This document shows, one piece after another, positions 45,516-54,568 of a stretch of 64,000 nucleotides of DNA; the first letter of the stretch is position 1, and each line of letters opens with the position of its first letter. The notes under the pieces are model-generated. The model had not been told where the DNA came from and ran no database searches. It was given only the letters and a program-made list of their open reading frames with translations. Source of the stretch: Elymus sibiricus (lineage: Eukaryota; Streptophyta; Magnoliopsida; Poales; Poaceae); assembly GCA_039707655.1 (NCBI GenBank), contig CM077671.1:301506509-301570508 (forward strand), written 5' to 3'. The position numbers and the translations under genes are program-made.

Positions 45516-47606
45516 ATGGACGTCCCCGGCAGCGGCCACCAGATGGACAGCTACTTCTCCAGAGGCCCCAAGATCCGGTCCCGATCCATCCGCATGGCAG
45601 CGGCCGGCGTGATCAACCAGTCGGAGCGGCTCAAGAACATCGGCCGGGTCTTCCAGGAGGACCTTAAGAGCATCTCCCTCAAGATCTACGACCCGCAGGA
45701 CCCGTTCCTGATGCGCATGAACCGCCTCTTCGTCTTCTCCTGCATCATCTCCGTCGCCACCGACCCGCTCTTCTTCTACCTCCCTTCCGTCAATGTGACC
45801 CAGACCAACACATGCATCGGCTTCAAACGTGAACTGGCCGTCGGTGCCACCGCTGTGCGCACCGCCGTCGACTTCTTCTACCTGGCGCGGATCGTGCTAC
45901 AGTTCCACACCGCCTTCATCGCACCGTCGTCACGGGTGTTCGGCCGTGGGGAGCTCGTCGTCAACCATAGTGACATCGCGCGCCGCTACCTCCACCGTTT
46001 TTTCGTCGTTGACCTCCTCTCTGTGCTCCCCCTGCCACAAATCCAGATGATCAAGTTCTTCTTGAAGCCCAAGAACGCAGACTTGCTTCCCATCAAGACG
46101 GCGCTCTTCTTCATCGTGCTCATCCAGTACTTGCCCCGCCTCCTCCGCTTTTACCCTATCACCTCCGAGCTCAGGCGCACCACCGGCGTCTTCGCCGAGA
46201 CTGCCTTCGCCGGCGCCGCCTTCTACCTCCTCCTCTACATGCTATGCTCCCACATGGTGGGTTCCTTCTGGTACCTCCTTGCCGTTGAGCGCCTCGACGA
46301 CTGCTGGCGCGAGAAGTGTGCGGGGCTGAAGTTCCACCAGTGCAAGATATACATGTACTGCGGGGGGAAACAAGAGGGCGATGAGGATGGGTTCATGAAG
46401 TGGCGAACTATGATCCGGCAGGTGCTCGTGCAGGAGTGCGCGCCTGTGGACAACAACGGCACAGGCTTCAACTACGGCATCTATACCACTGCCATCACCT
46501 CGGGGGTCACCCACACTAATGACCTCGTCCCCAAGATTCTCTACTGCCTGTGGTGGGGCCTCCAGAACCTCAGCACCGGCGCCCAGGGGCTGGAGACCAC
46601 GCACTACAAGGGGGAGGCCCTTTTCGCCATCATCCTCGCTGTCTTCGGCCTCATCCTCATGGCACTGCTCATCGGCAACATGCAGACATACCTTCAATCC
46701 ATGACGCTGCGTATGGAGGAGATGCGGCTCAAGCGACGGGACTCGGAGCAGTGGATGCGCCACCGGCACCTCCCCGATGATCTCCGGGAGCGTGTGTGGC
46801 GACACAACCAATACAAGTGGCTCGAGACGCGGGGCGTGGACGAGGATGGCCTCGTGAGCTGCCTCCCCAAGGACATTCGACGAGACGTCAAGCGCCACCT
46901 CTGCCTTCGCCTCGTCCGTCGCGTGCCGCTCTTTGCCAACATGGACGAGCGCCTCCTCGATGCCATCTGCGAAAGGCTCAAGTCCATCCTATGCACAGAA
47001 TCCACCTACGTGGTGCGGGAAGGGGAACCCGTTGATGAGATGCTCTTCATCATCAGAGGCCGACTCGAAAGCTCCACCACCGATGGGGGCCGCACGGGGT
47101 TCTTCAACAGAGGGCTCCTCAAGGAAGGGGACTTCTGCGGCGAGGAGCTCCTCACATGGGCGTTGGACCCAAAGGCTGCGGTGAACCTGCCGCTATCCAC
47201 TCGTAGTGTCAAGGCGCTCTCCGAGGTGGAGGGCTTCGCTTTGCATGCCGATGAGCTTAAGTTCGTTGCGGGGCAGTTTCGACGATTGCACAGCAAGCAA
47301 CTACAACAGACCTTTAGGTTCTACTCGCAGCAGTGGCGCACCTGGGCATCGTGCTTCATCCAGGCCGCGTGGAGGAGGTACCAGAAGCGGAAGGCGATGG
47401 AGCAACGGAGGCGGGAGGAGGAAGAGATGTACAATGCCGAGATGGCGTCGGTGTCCTCGTCCAGCCAGATCAAGACAACGTTCCTCGTGTCGAGGTTCGC
47501 CAAGAATGCCATGCGCGGTGTGCAACGCCAGCGGTCACTCCAGGAGGAGAGCCTCATCCTGTTGTCCAAGCCATCAGATTCCGACTTCGGCAAAAGCAAC
47601 TATTAA
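45516..47606 (+). CDS. Cyclic nucleotide-gated ion channel, group II (CNGC5/6/9-like), 696 residues, no introns seen
   Basis: The protein should be a plasma-membrane, calcium-permeable cation channel gated by cyclic nucleotides and calmodulin. Numbered from the ATG at 45516 (context GCCACCATGG): S1 about 70-90 (RLFVFSCIISVATDPLFFYL), S2 about 112-135, S3 about 160-178, S4 about 194-215 (IQYLPRLLRFYPITSELRR), S5 about 226-257 (AGAAFYLLLYMLCSHMVGSF), pore helix CLWWGLQNLST with filter AQGL at 356-359, S6 about 368-390 (LLIGNMQTYLQS). The C-linker includes RRDSEQWMRHR and WLETRGVDE. The cyclic nucleotide-binding domain has the plant signature EGDFCGEELLTWALDP (about 537-552), and the IQ site FIQAAWRRYQKRK is at 614-626. 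Length fits the family. Odd points: AQG replaces the usual GQG of group II, no intron interrupts the frame, and a TGA lies upstream in frame. The fragment FVRLEDT before the chosen ATG is also conserved, so the true N-terminus is uncertain. Confidence 0.93.
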   Translation: MDVPGSGHQMDSYFSRGPKIRSRSIRMAAAGVINQSERLKNIGRVFQEDLKSISLKIYDPQDPFLMRMNRLFVFSCIISVATDPLFFYLPSVNVTQTNTCIGFKRELAVGATAVRTAVDFFYLARIVLQFHTAFIAPSSRVFGRGELVVNHSDIARRYLHRFFVVDLLSVLPLPQIQMIKFFLKPKNADLLPIKTALFFIVLIQYLPRLLRFYPITSELRRTTGVFAETAFAGAAFYLLLYMLCSHMVGSFWYLLAVERLDDCWREKCAGLKFHQCKIYMYCGGKQEGDEDGFMKWRTMIRQVLVQECAPVDNNGTGFNYGIYTTAITSGVTHTNDLVPKILYCLWWGLQNLSTGAQGLETTHYKGEALFAIILAVFGLILMALLIGNMQTYLQSMTLRMEEMRLKRRDSEQWMRHRHLPDDLRERVWRHNQYKWLETRGVDEDGLVSCLPKDIRRDVKRHLCLRLVRRVPLFANMDERLLDAICERLKSILCTESTYVVREGEPVDEMLFIIRGRLESSTTDGGRTGFFNRGLLKEGDFCGEELLTWALDPKAAVNLPLSTRSVKALSEVEGFALHADELKFVAGQFRRLHSKQLQQTFRFYSQQWRTWASCFIQAAWRRYQKRKAMEQRRREEEEMYNAEMASVSSSSQIKTTFLVSRFAKNAMRGVQRQRSLQEESLILLSKPSDSDFGKSNY

Positions 47607-48696
47607 TTTTTTGTGTCCCGCATGTACTACTACACTGGTCTTGAAACACATGTGTATCATTAAATTAAGACATGTACACGAATTATCAAACAAACATGAT
47701 AATATAGAAAGACATAAAGACCAGTGAGAGAATGTAATGCACATTGACTTCGCACGGATAACAAATAATAAATTAATGAAGAACATATGTGTATGACTTA
47801 GGACGACCTTGACTTCCATTTGTTTCAAACATAAGATGAATTTCAGAAAATAGAAGAAATTGATGGGCAAGAAAAGAGAAGGCAAAAGCATAAAGAGATT
47901 TCAAAAGAGGGAAACTGCATTTTGGATCATAGTATAACACGACAACATCGAGCCCGCCTACTGTAAGGGTAACTCGAACGCGGATCACCAATTGAGCACA
48001 AATGTCCAAACCAGACAGTCCGAACACTTTTGGCCATCCAATGGGGTCGTCTAATTTGTCCGTATAGATCCAGACGTCTAAAATCCAATAGACAGTAATC
48101 AAACTAGGGGAGATTTGGAGGGGTGTACGGACGTCCACCACGTTAGCCACCGACAGCGTGGACCCACCTAGAACCCCTATTACACCCTTGCCGTCGCGTT
48201 CGCTCGCTCTCCGTGACACATTCATGCCAGCCAAAGCGGACATGACCGGACGAGACGACGACCTACCCGCATTCACGTCGGCTGACCGGTCATCAGCCTA
48301 TGAGGCATTCACTCCGGCGCAACAAACGAGAAGCCTATTTGGACGCTTCACATTCAACCCCCTGCTCCACCTACCCGTCTATTTAAGCCGACGGGCCACG
48401 CTACCAAAACCCTACCCCTTTGAGCCCTTATCGTACCGTCTGAGCCACCATCCAACCACCCATTCGCATCCTCATCCATCGTCCGCCGTCTCCATTTCCC
48501 GGTCCTTTGCTATGTCATACAGTAGGCTCACGCCAACGCGTCGCGCCCTAATCTCACCGAAGCTTCACGACACAAAGGCTCGGCGACATGCCCTATTGAT
48601 GCGGGCCAACCTTCGAACTCTCTGAAGTGCGCGGAGGAGGAGGAGGACCCCATGGCCATGGCGGGGATTTTCATGGAGGAGGAGCATTGCTACTTG
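47607..48696. other. 3' flank of the channel gene and unassigned sequence
   Basis: A possible plus-strand polyadenylation signal AATAAA lies at 47767-47772, about 160 bp past the stop codon. From about 47930 the sequence is GC-richer, and it contains a plus-strand TATTTAAG-like box near 48380. An open stretch at 48158-48625 lacks an ATG at its start and shows no domain. I recognise no gene. Confidence 0.45.
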
Positions 48697-49625
48697 TGAA
48701 ATGTGTTGGGTTTTTCCTTGAAGAGGAAGGGTGATGTAGTAAAGTAGCGAAAGTATTTCTCTCGGTTAAAAACTAAGGTTTATCGAACCAATAGGAAGAT
48801 ATTCAAACAGACGATCAACAGTCCTGCACACACAAGAGAAAATACTTGCACCCAATGCTGGCAATAGGGTTGTCAAGCCCCTTGTACTCGTTAATTGCAA
48901 GGATTAAATCTGATAGTGTAGGATTGATAATTAAAAATAAAACGTAAATAAATAACAACAAGTATTTTTATAGGTTTTCAATATATAAAATATGAAGATG
49001 GACCCGGGGGCCATAGCATTTATTAGAGGCATCTTTCTCATGAGCATGGTAGTGCTGGGTGCATAAATTACTGTCGTGCAATTGATAGAAAAGCAAATAA
49101 TTATGTCCTTATTCATGGCATGATCAATACATGGGCATTACGTCCATGACATGTAGACAAAAACGATTTTGCATCTACTACCATTACTCGACCAATCGAC
49201 CGATATCCAGCATGCATCTACGGTATTAAGTTCATGACAAACAGAGTAATGTTTTAAGCAAGATGACATAATGCAGACAAAGTAAGAGCAAATAATATGT
49301 TCAGTTCCCGTCGTTTTATCCTTAGTAGAAACAATACAAATATGTGTCTCACTACTCCTCCTGTCACAGAGTGAGGACACCGCAAGATTGAACCTACTAC
49401 TATGCACCACTCCCTCCGATGAACTACTTGGCCAACGCAAATTTATAGATCGTAAAGCATACATAGCTATATGAAATCACAGATAATAAATCTCAAATTG
49501 GATCAATTACTTTCAATGAATAATCTGAGCATAAACGCATAATTCTTCAGATCCCAACAAACACACCGCAAAGATTACATCGAATAGGTCTCCGAAGAGA
49601 TCATTGTATTGAAGATCAAATGAGA

Positions 49626-49667
<42 letters not shown>

Positions 49668-49852
49668 GCTATAGCTATTGACTCGTAGGTCCTGTAGGAA
49701 CTACTCACACACCATGTAAAATGCAGCAAGGTTGATGAAGACGGCCTCCGTGACGGATTCCCCCTCCGGCAGAGTACCAGAAAAACACCTCCAGATGGGA
49801 TCACGGAGGATCAGAGACTTGCAGAGGCTGAAAAATTGTTACAGATGCTCTC
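48697..49852 (-). mobile_element. Old divergent Sabrina-like LTR fragment
   Basis: In reverse orientation this segment aligns in order with the Sabrina-like LTRs. Recognisable pieces include the end region GAAGGGTGATGTAGTAAAG, the block near GGACCCGGGGGCCATAGC, and CCCAACAAACACACCGCAAA-like sequence near 49555. Many substitutions and indels separate it from S1-S3, so it is clearly older. It is cut at about 49852 by S3. Confidence 0.65.
49621..49662. repeat. (GA)n microsatellite
   Basis: A nearly pure GA run lies within the old LTR at the place where the younger LTRs carry short GA/CT tracts. Confidence 0.9.
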
Positions 49853-50664
49853 AGACGTGGCTTGAGACTGCGGCGGTATTTCCCCAAAGAGAAAGGGATG
49901 ATGCAGAACAGCGACGGTAAGTATTTCCCTCAGTTATGAAACCAAGGTATCGAACCAGTAGGAGGATCACCAACACTACGTAAACAACACGTGCACACAA
50001 AGAACAAATACTTGCAACCCGACGTGAAAGAGAGGTTGTCAATCTCTCTACGGTAAAAAGATAGATTAGGATATGATAGATTGGATAGATAGATCTCTCA
50101 AGAACACAAAACAAAAGAGGCAAATAAAAAGTGCAGCAAGGTATTTTTGGGTTTTTGGAATAATAGTTCTGAAAACAAAAGCGGCAAAAAGATAGATCGG
50201 AAAGCAATATGTTGGAAAAGTAGACCCGGGGGCCGTAGGTTTCACTAGTACCTTCTCTCATGAGTATAGCACACGGTGGGTGAACAAATTACTGTTGGGC
50301 AATTGATAGAAGATCAAATAATCATGACGATATCCAAGGCGATGATCATTATATAGGCATCACGTCCAAGATTAGTAGACCGAAACGATTCTGCATCTAC
50401 AACTATTACTCCACACAACGACCGCTATCCAACATGCATCTAGTGTATTAAGAACATGGAAAAACGGAGTAATGCAATAAGAACAGTGACATGATGTAGA
50501 CAAGATCTATTCATGAAGGAATAGACCCCATCTTGTTATCCTTAACTGCAACGATACATGCGTGCCTCGCTGCCCCTTCTGTCACTGGGAGAGGACACCG
50601 CAAGATCGAACCCATGACAAAGCACCTCTTCCCATGGCAAGAAATATCGATCTAGTTGGCCTAA
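49853..50664 (-). repeat. S3 3' LTR, distal part (cut by S2)
   Basis: It matches the right-hand LTR at 62841-63653 base by base with few differences. It stops at GGCCTAA, where S2 begins. Confidence 0.9.
50660..50664. repeat. Target-site duplication of S2, left copy (CCTAA)
   Basis: The right copy at 58644-58648 reads CCGAA, one mismatch. The uninterrupted S3 5' LTR has CCTAACTAAA at the same point (about 63648). Confidence 0.8.
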
Positions 50665-52229
50665 TGATACGTCTCCAACGTATCTATAATTTTTGCTTGT
50701 TCCATGGTGTTATATTATCATTCTTGGATGTTTTACAATCATTTTATTACTGCTTTATATCATTTTTTTGGACTAACCTATTGACATACTGCCAAAGTGC
50801 CAGTTGCTGTTTTTGCTTGTTTTTTACTTCGCAGAAAATCAGTACCAAACGGAGACAAAACGCTGCGGGGATTTTTGTGGACTTTTTACGGACTAGAAGA
50901 AAGAAGATGGGCCAAAGAACACCAGAAGAGGGGGCCCAGGGTGGCCAGCACCCACCAGGGCACGCCAGAGGCCCCCTGGCGCGGCCTGGTGGGGGCTGGG
51001 TACCTTGGGCACCGCCTCAACCGACTATCGTGCCTATAAATTCCCAGAAAATCCAAAAACCCTAGAGGAGTCGACGAAACACAATTCCAGCCGCCGCAAG
51101 TTCCAGAACCGCGAGATCCAATCTAAACACCATCACGGAGGGGTTCATCTTCCTCATAGGTGCCTCTACGATGATGCGTGAGTAGTCCACCATAGACCTT
51201 CGGGTCCGTAGGCAGTATCTAGATGGCTTCTTCTCTCTCTCTTATGATTCTCAATACAATGGTCTCTTGGAGATCTATTTGATGTAAACTTTTTGCGGTG
51301 TGTTTGTTGCGATCCGATGAATTTTGAGTTCATGATCAGTTTCTATCCATGAATATTATTTTAGTCTTCTTTGATCTCTTATATGCATGATTACTTATAG
51401 TCTCATATTTCTTCTTCGAATCTTTGGTTTAGTTAGGCCAACTAGATCGATTTTTCTTGCCATGGGAAGAGGTGCTTTGTGATGGGTTCGATCTTGCGGT
51501 GTTCTTTCCCAGTGACAGAAGGAGCAGCAAGACACACATGTATCGTTGCTATTAAGGATAACAAGATGGGCTCTATTCCTACATGAATAGATCTTGTCTA
51601 CATCATGTCATCGCTCTTATTGCATTACTCCGTTTTTCCATGAACTTAATACACTAGATGCATGCTGGATAGCGGTCGATGTGTGGAGTAATAGAGGTAG
51701 ATGTAGGCAGGAGTCGGTCTATCTATCTTGGACGTGATGCCTATATAATGATCATCGCCTTGGATATCGTCATGACTATTCGATTTTCTATCAATTGCCC
51801 AACAGTAATTTGTTCACCCACTGTGCGCTATACTCTGAGAGAAGCCACTAGTGAACCCTACGGCCCCCGGGTCTACTTTTCCTATCATATTCCTTTCGAT
51901 CTACGTTTTTTGCAATCTTTGTTTTCAGATCTACAAAACCAAAAACCCAAAAATATATTGCTGCATATTTACTCTTTTTATTTGTGTTCTTAAGAGATCT
52001 ATCTATCACTATCTAATCTATCTATTTACCGTAGAGAGATTGACAACCTCTCTTTCGCGTCGGGTTGCAAGTATTGGTTGTTTGTGTGCATGTGCTGCTT
52101 ATTGGGTGGTGGTGATCCTCCTACTGGTTCGATAACCTTGGTTTCATAACTGAGGGAAATACTTACCGTCGCTGTGCTGCATCATCCCTTCCTCTTTGGG
52201 GAAATATCGACGCAGTCCAAGCCACGTCA
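50665..52229 (+). repeat. S2 5' LTR
   Basis: It starts TGATACGTCTCCAACG and ends GCCACGTCA, with a TATAAA box at 51035-51040. Confidence 0.95.
51035..51040 (+). promoter_or_regulatory. TATA box of the S2 5' LTR
   Basis: TATAAA in CGTGCCTATAAATTCCC is conserved in every Sabrina-like LTR of this window (for example 57435 and 21656). Confidence 0.7.
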
Positions 52230-52238
52230 AAGGAATTT

Positions 52239-52257
52239 CTGGCGCCGTTGCCGGGGA
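52239..52257 (+). other. S2 primer binding site
   Basis: TGGCGCCGTTGCCGGGGAG, ten bases after the LTR. Confidence 0.88.
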
Positions 52258-52486
52258 GGATGCGGTCTCTTCTACGTGCCTATCGTAGGCGCCGAGGGGA
52301 CTCCACCATCATCTACCAGGTTCCTAATCACAAATCTCATCTCCTTGCAATTACATTATTTGCCATTTGCCTTTCGTTTTCCTCTCCCCCACTTCACCAA
52401 TTTAGCGTTTTATTCGCCCTCCTTTTCGTTTGCCCTTTTTCTTGCTGGATCTCTTCCTTGTTTGCAATCTTGTTTGCGTAGTCACG

Positions 52487-54568
52487 ATGACTCAAGAAAA
52501 CACCAAGTTGTGTGACTTTTCCAATACTAATAACAATTATTTTATTAGTACACCTATTGCAACTCCCGCCACTAGTGCGGAGTCTTGTGATATTAATGCC
52601 GCTTTGTTGAATCTTGTCATGAAAGATCAATTTGCCGGTAATCCTAATGATGATGCCGCGTCCCATCTAAACACTTTCGTTGAATTGTGTGATATGCAAA
52701 ATAAAAAAGATGTGGACAATGATATTGTCAAGTTGAAACTATTTCCTTTTTCCTTGCGGGATCGTGTAAAAATTTGGTTTTCATCTTTGCCTCGCAATAG
52801 TATCGAATCTTGGAATAAGTGCAAGGATGCTTTTATCACTAAGTATTTTCCTCCCGCGAAAATTGTTTCCCTTAGGACGCAAATCATGAATTTTAAGCAA
52901 CTTGAGCATGAACATGTTGCCCAATCTTGGGAAAGAATGAAGTTGATGATAAGAAATTGTCCTACACATGGTTTGAATCTTTGGATGATTATACAAAAAA
53001 TTTATGCGGGATTGAATTTTGTCTCTACAAATCTTTTAGATTCCGCCGCGGGTGGTAATTTTATGGAGATTACTTTGGGTGAAGCTACTAAATTTCTAGA
53101 TAATATCATGGCTAATTATTCTCAATGGCATACCGAAAGAGCACCTACTAGTAAAAAAGTTAATTCGGTAGAGGAAATTAGTACTTTGAGTGATAAAGTT
53201 GATGCTTTGATGAAATTGGTTGCTAGTAAAAATGCTCCTATTGATCTTAATGATGTGCCTTTATCTACTTTGATTGAGCAAAATAGTGAATCCGTAGACG
53301 TGAATTTTGTCTCGCGCAACAATTTCAATAACAATGCTTATAGAGGTAATTTTAATCCTAGGCCTTTTCCTGGAAATTCCTCTAATAATTATGGTAATTC
53401 CTATGGTAATTCTTCTTACAATAATAATAGGAACACCTCTGATCTTGAGAGTAATATTAAAGAATTTATCAACGCGCAAAAGGCTTTCAATACTACGATA
53501 GAAGAAAAGTTGAATAAGATTGATGATATGTCTAGAAGCATTGATAGAATTTCTCATGATGTTGAAAATCTCAAGTTGAAAGCTTTTGTGCCTAAGATTG
53601 ATGAATCTATTAAAGCTTTATATGTCTCTATGGATGAAAGTAAGAAAAGAACCGCTATGCTTAGAGCTAAAAGAGAAATCTTAGAAAAATCGTCTTCTAG
53701 TGATTGCCGTTACAAGAATGATGTAGATCTCAAAGTGATTGGTGTTTCTTCTATTGATTCCTTTTTTAGTAATGTTAAAATTGATAATGAAGGGACTGAA
53801 GTAGAGTCAACTTTATCTAGAAGGCGTCCCAATAATTTCGAGGGTGAAAATCTTGATGAAAATTTTGATGAAAGTGGGTTTGAAGAGGTCAAAACTTTAA
53901 CTAGTGATGTGCCCACTATCTTGGATTGCAAAGATTTTAACTATGATAGTTGCTCCTTGATTGAATGTATTTCTTTGTTGCAATCTATGTTGAATTCACC
54001 TCTTGCTTATGAGCAAAATAAAGCTTTTACTAAACATATCGTTGATGCCATGATGAAATCTTTTGAAGAAAAGTTGGAGTTGGAGATTTCTATTCCTAGA
54101 AAATTACATGATGAGTGGGAACCTACCATTAAGGTCAAGATTAAAAATTATGAATGCTTTGCTTTGTGTGATTTGGGCGCTAGTGTTTCCACGATTCCGA
54201 AATCTCTATGTGATGTGCTTGGTCTTACCAACATTGAAGAATGCTCTCTTAATTTGCACTTGGCGGATTCTACTATTAAAAATCCTTTAGGAAGAATTAA
54301 TGATGTTCTTATTCTTGCAAATAGGAATTATGTGCCCATTGACTTTATTGTGCTTGATATTGATTGCAATCCGTCTTGTCCCATTATACTTGGTAGACCA
54401 TTTTTACGCACTATAGGTGCCGTGATTGATATGAAAGAAGGCAATATTCGTTTCCAATTTCCCTTGAGAAAGGGTATGGAACACTTCCCTATAACAAGAA
54501 TTAAGACACCATATGAATCAATCATGAGGGCATCCTATGGATCCAAAACCAAAGATGACAATACTTGA
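52487..54568 (+). CDS. S2 gag-protease protein, 693 residues, intact
   Basis: The frame from the ATG at 52487 (MTQENTKLCDFSN) is open to TGA at 54566-54568. Residues about 50-180 form a gag core (LKLFPFSLRDRVKIWFSSLP, WNKCKDAFITKYFPP, LRTQIMNFKQLEHEHVAQSW). Residues about 270-315 are Asn/Gly rich (NNYGNSYGNSSYNNNRN) with no CCHC knuckle. Residues about 320-365 look like coiled coil. The C-terminal part is a retropepsin with ALCDLGASVSTIPKSL near residue 558 and CPIILGRPFLRTIGAVIDM. It stops before RT would begin. The intact frame in an element about 1 million years old suggests selection or a recent copy. Confidence 0.9.
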   Translation: MTQENTKLCDFSNTNNNYFISTPIATPATSAESCDINAALLNLVMKDQFAGNPNDDAASHLNTFVELCDMQNKKDVDNDIVKLKLFPFSLRDRVKIWFSSLPRNSIESWNKCKDAFITKYFPPAKIVSLRTQIMNFKQLEHEHVAQSWERMKLMIRNCPTHGLNLWMIIQKIYAGLNFVSTNLLDSAAGGNFMEITLGEATKFLDNIMANYSQWHTERAPTSKKVNSVEEISTLSDKVDALMKLVASKNAPIDLNDVPLSTLIEQNSESVDVNFVSRNNFNNNAYRGNFNPRPFPGNSSNNYGNSYGNSSYNNNRNTSDLESNIKEFINAQKAFNTTIEEKLNKIDDMSRSIDRISHDVENLKLKAFVPKIDESIKALYVSMDESKKRTAMLRAKREILEKSSSSDCRYKNDVDLKVIGVSSIDSFFSNVKIDNEGTEVESTLSRRRPNNFEGENLDENFDESGFEEVKTLTSDVPTILDCKDFNYDSCSLIECISLLQSMLNSPLAYEQNKAFTKHIVDAMMKSFEEKLELEISIPRKLHDEWEPTIKVKIKNYECFALCDLGASVSTIPKSLCDVLGLTNIEECSLNLHLADSTIKNPLGRINDVLILANRNYVPIDFIVLDIDCNPSCPIILGRPFLRTIGAVIDMKEGNIRFQFPLRKGMEHFPITRIKTPYESIMRASYGSKTKDDNT

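Noticed and set aside
44862..45539. 225-codon minus-strand frame overlapping the channel N-terminus
   Set aside because: No recognisable domain, low-complexity Arg/Ser content, and it runs antisense into a well-supported gene.
46242..46898. 218-codon minus-strand frame inside the channel gene
   Set aside because: Antisense shadow of a GC-rich coding sequence.
48158..48625. 155-codon plus-strand frame
   Set aside because: The frame does not begin with ATG, has no domain and is Ser/Pro/His rich; not enough to call a gene.
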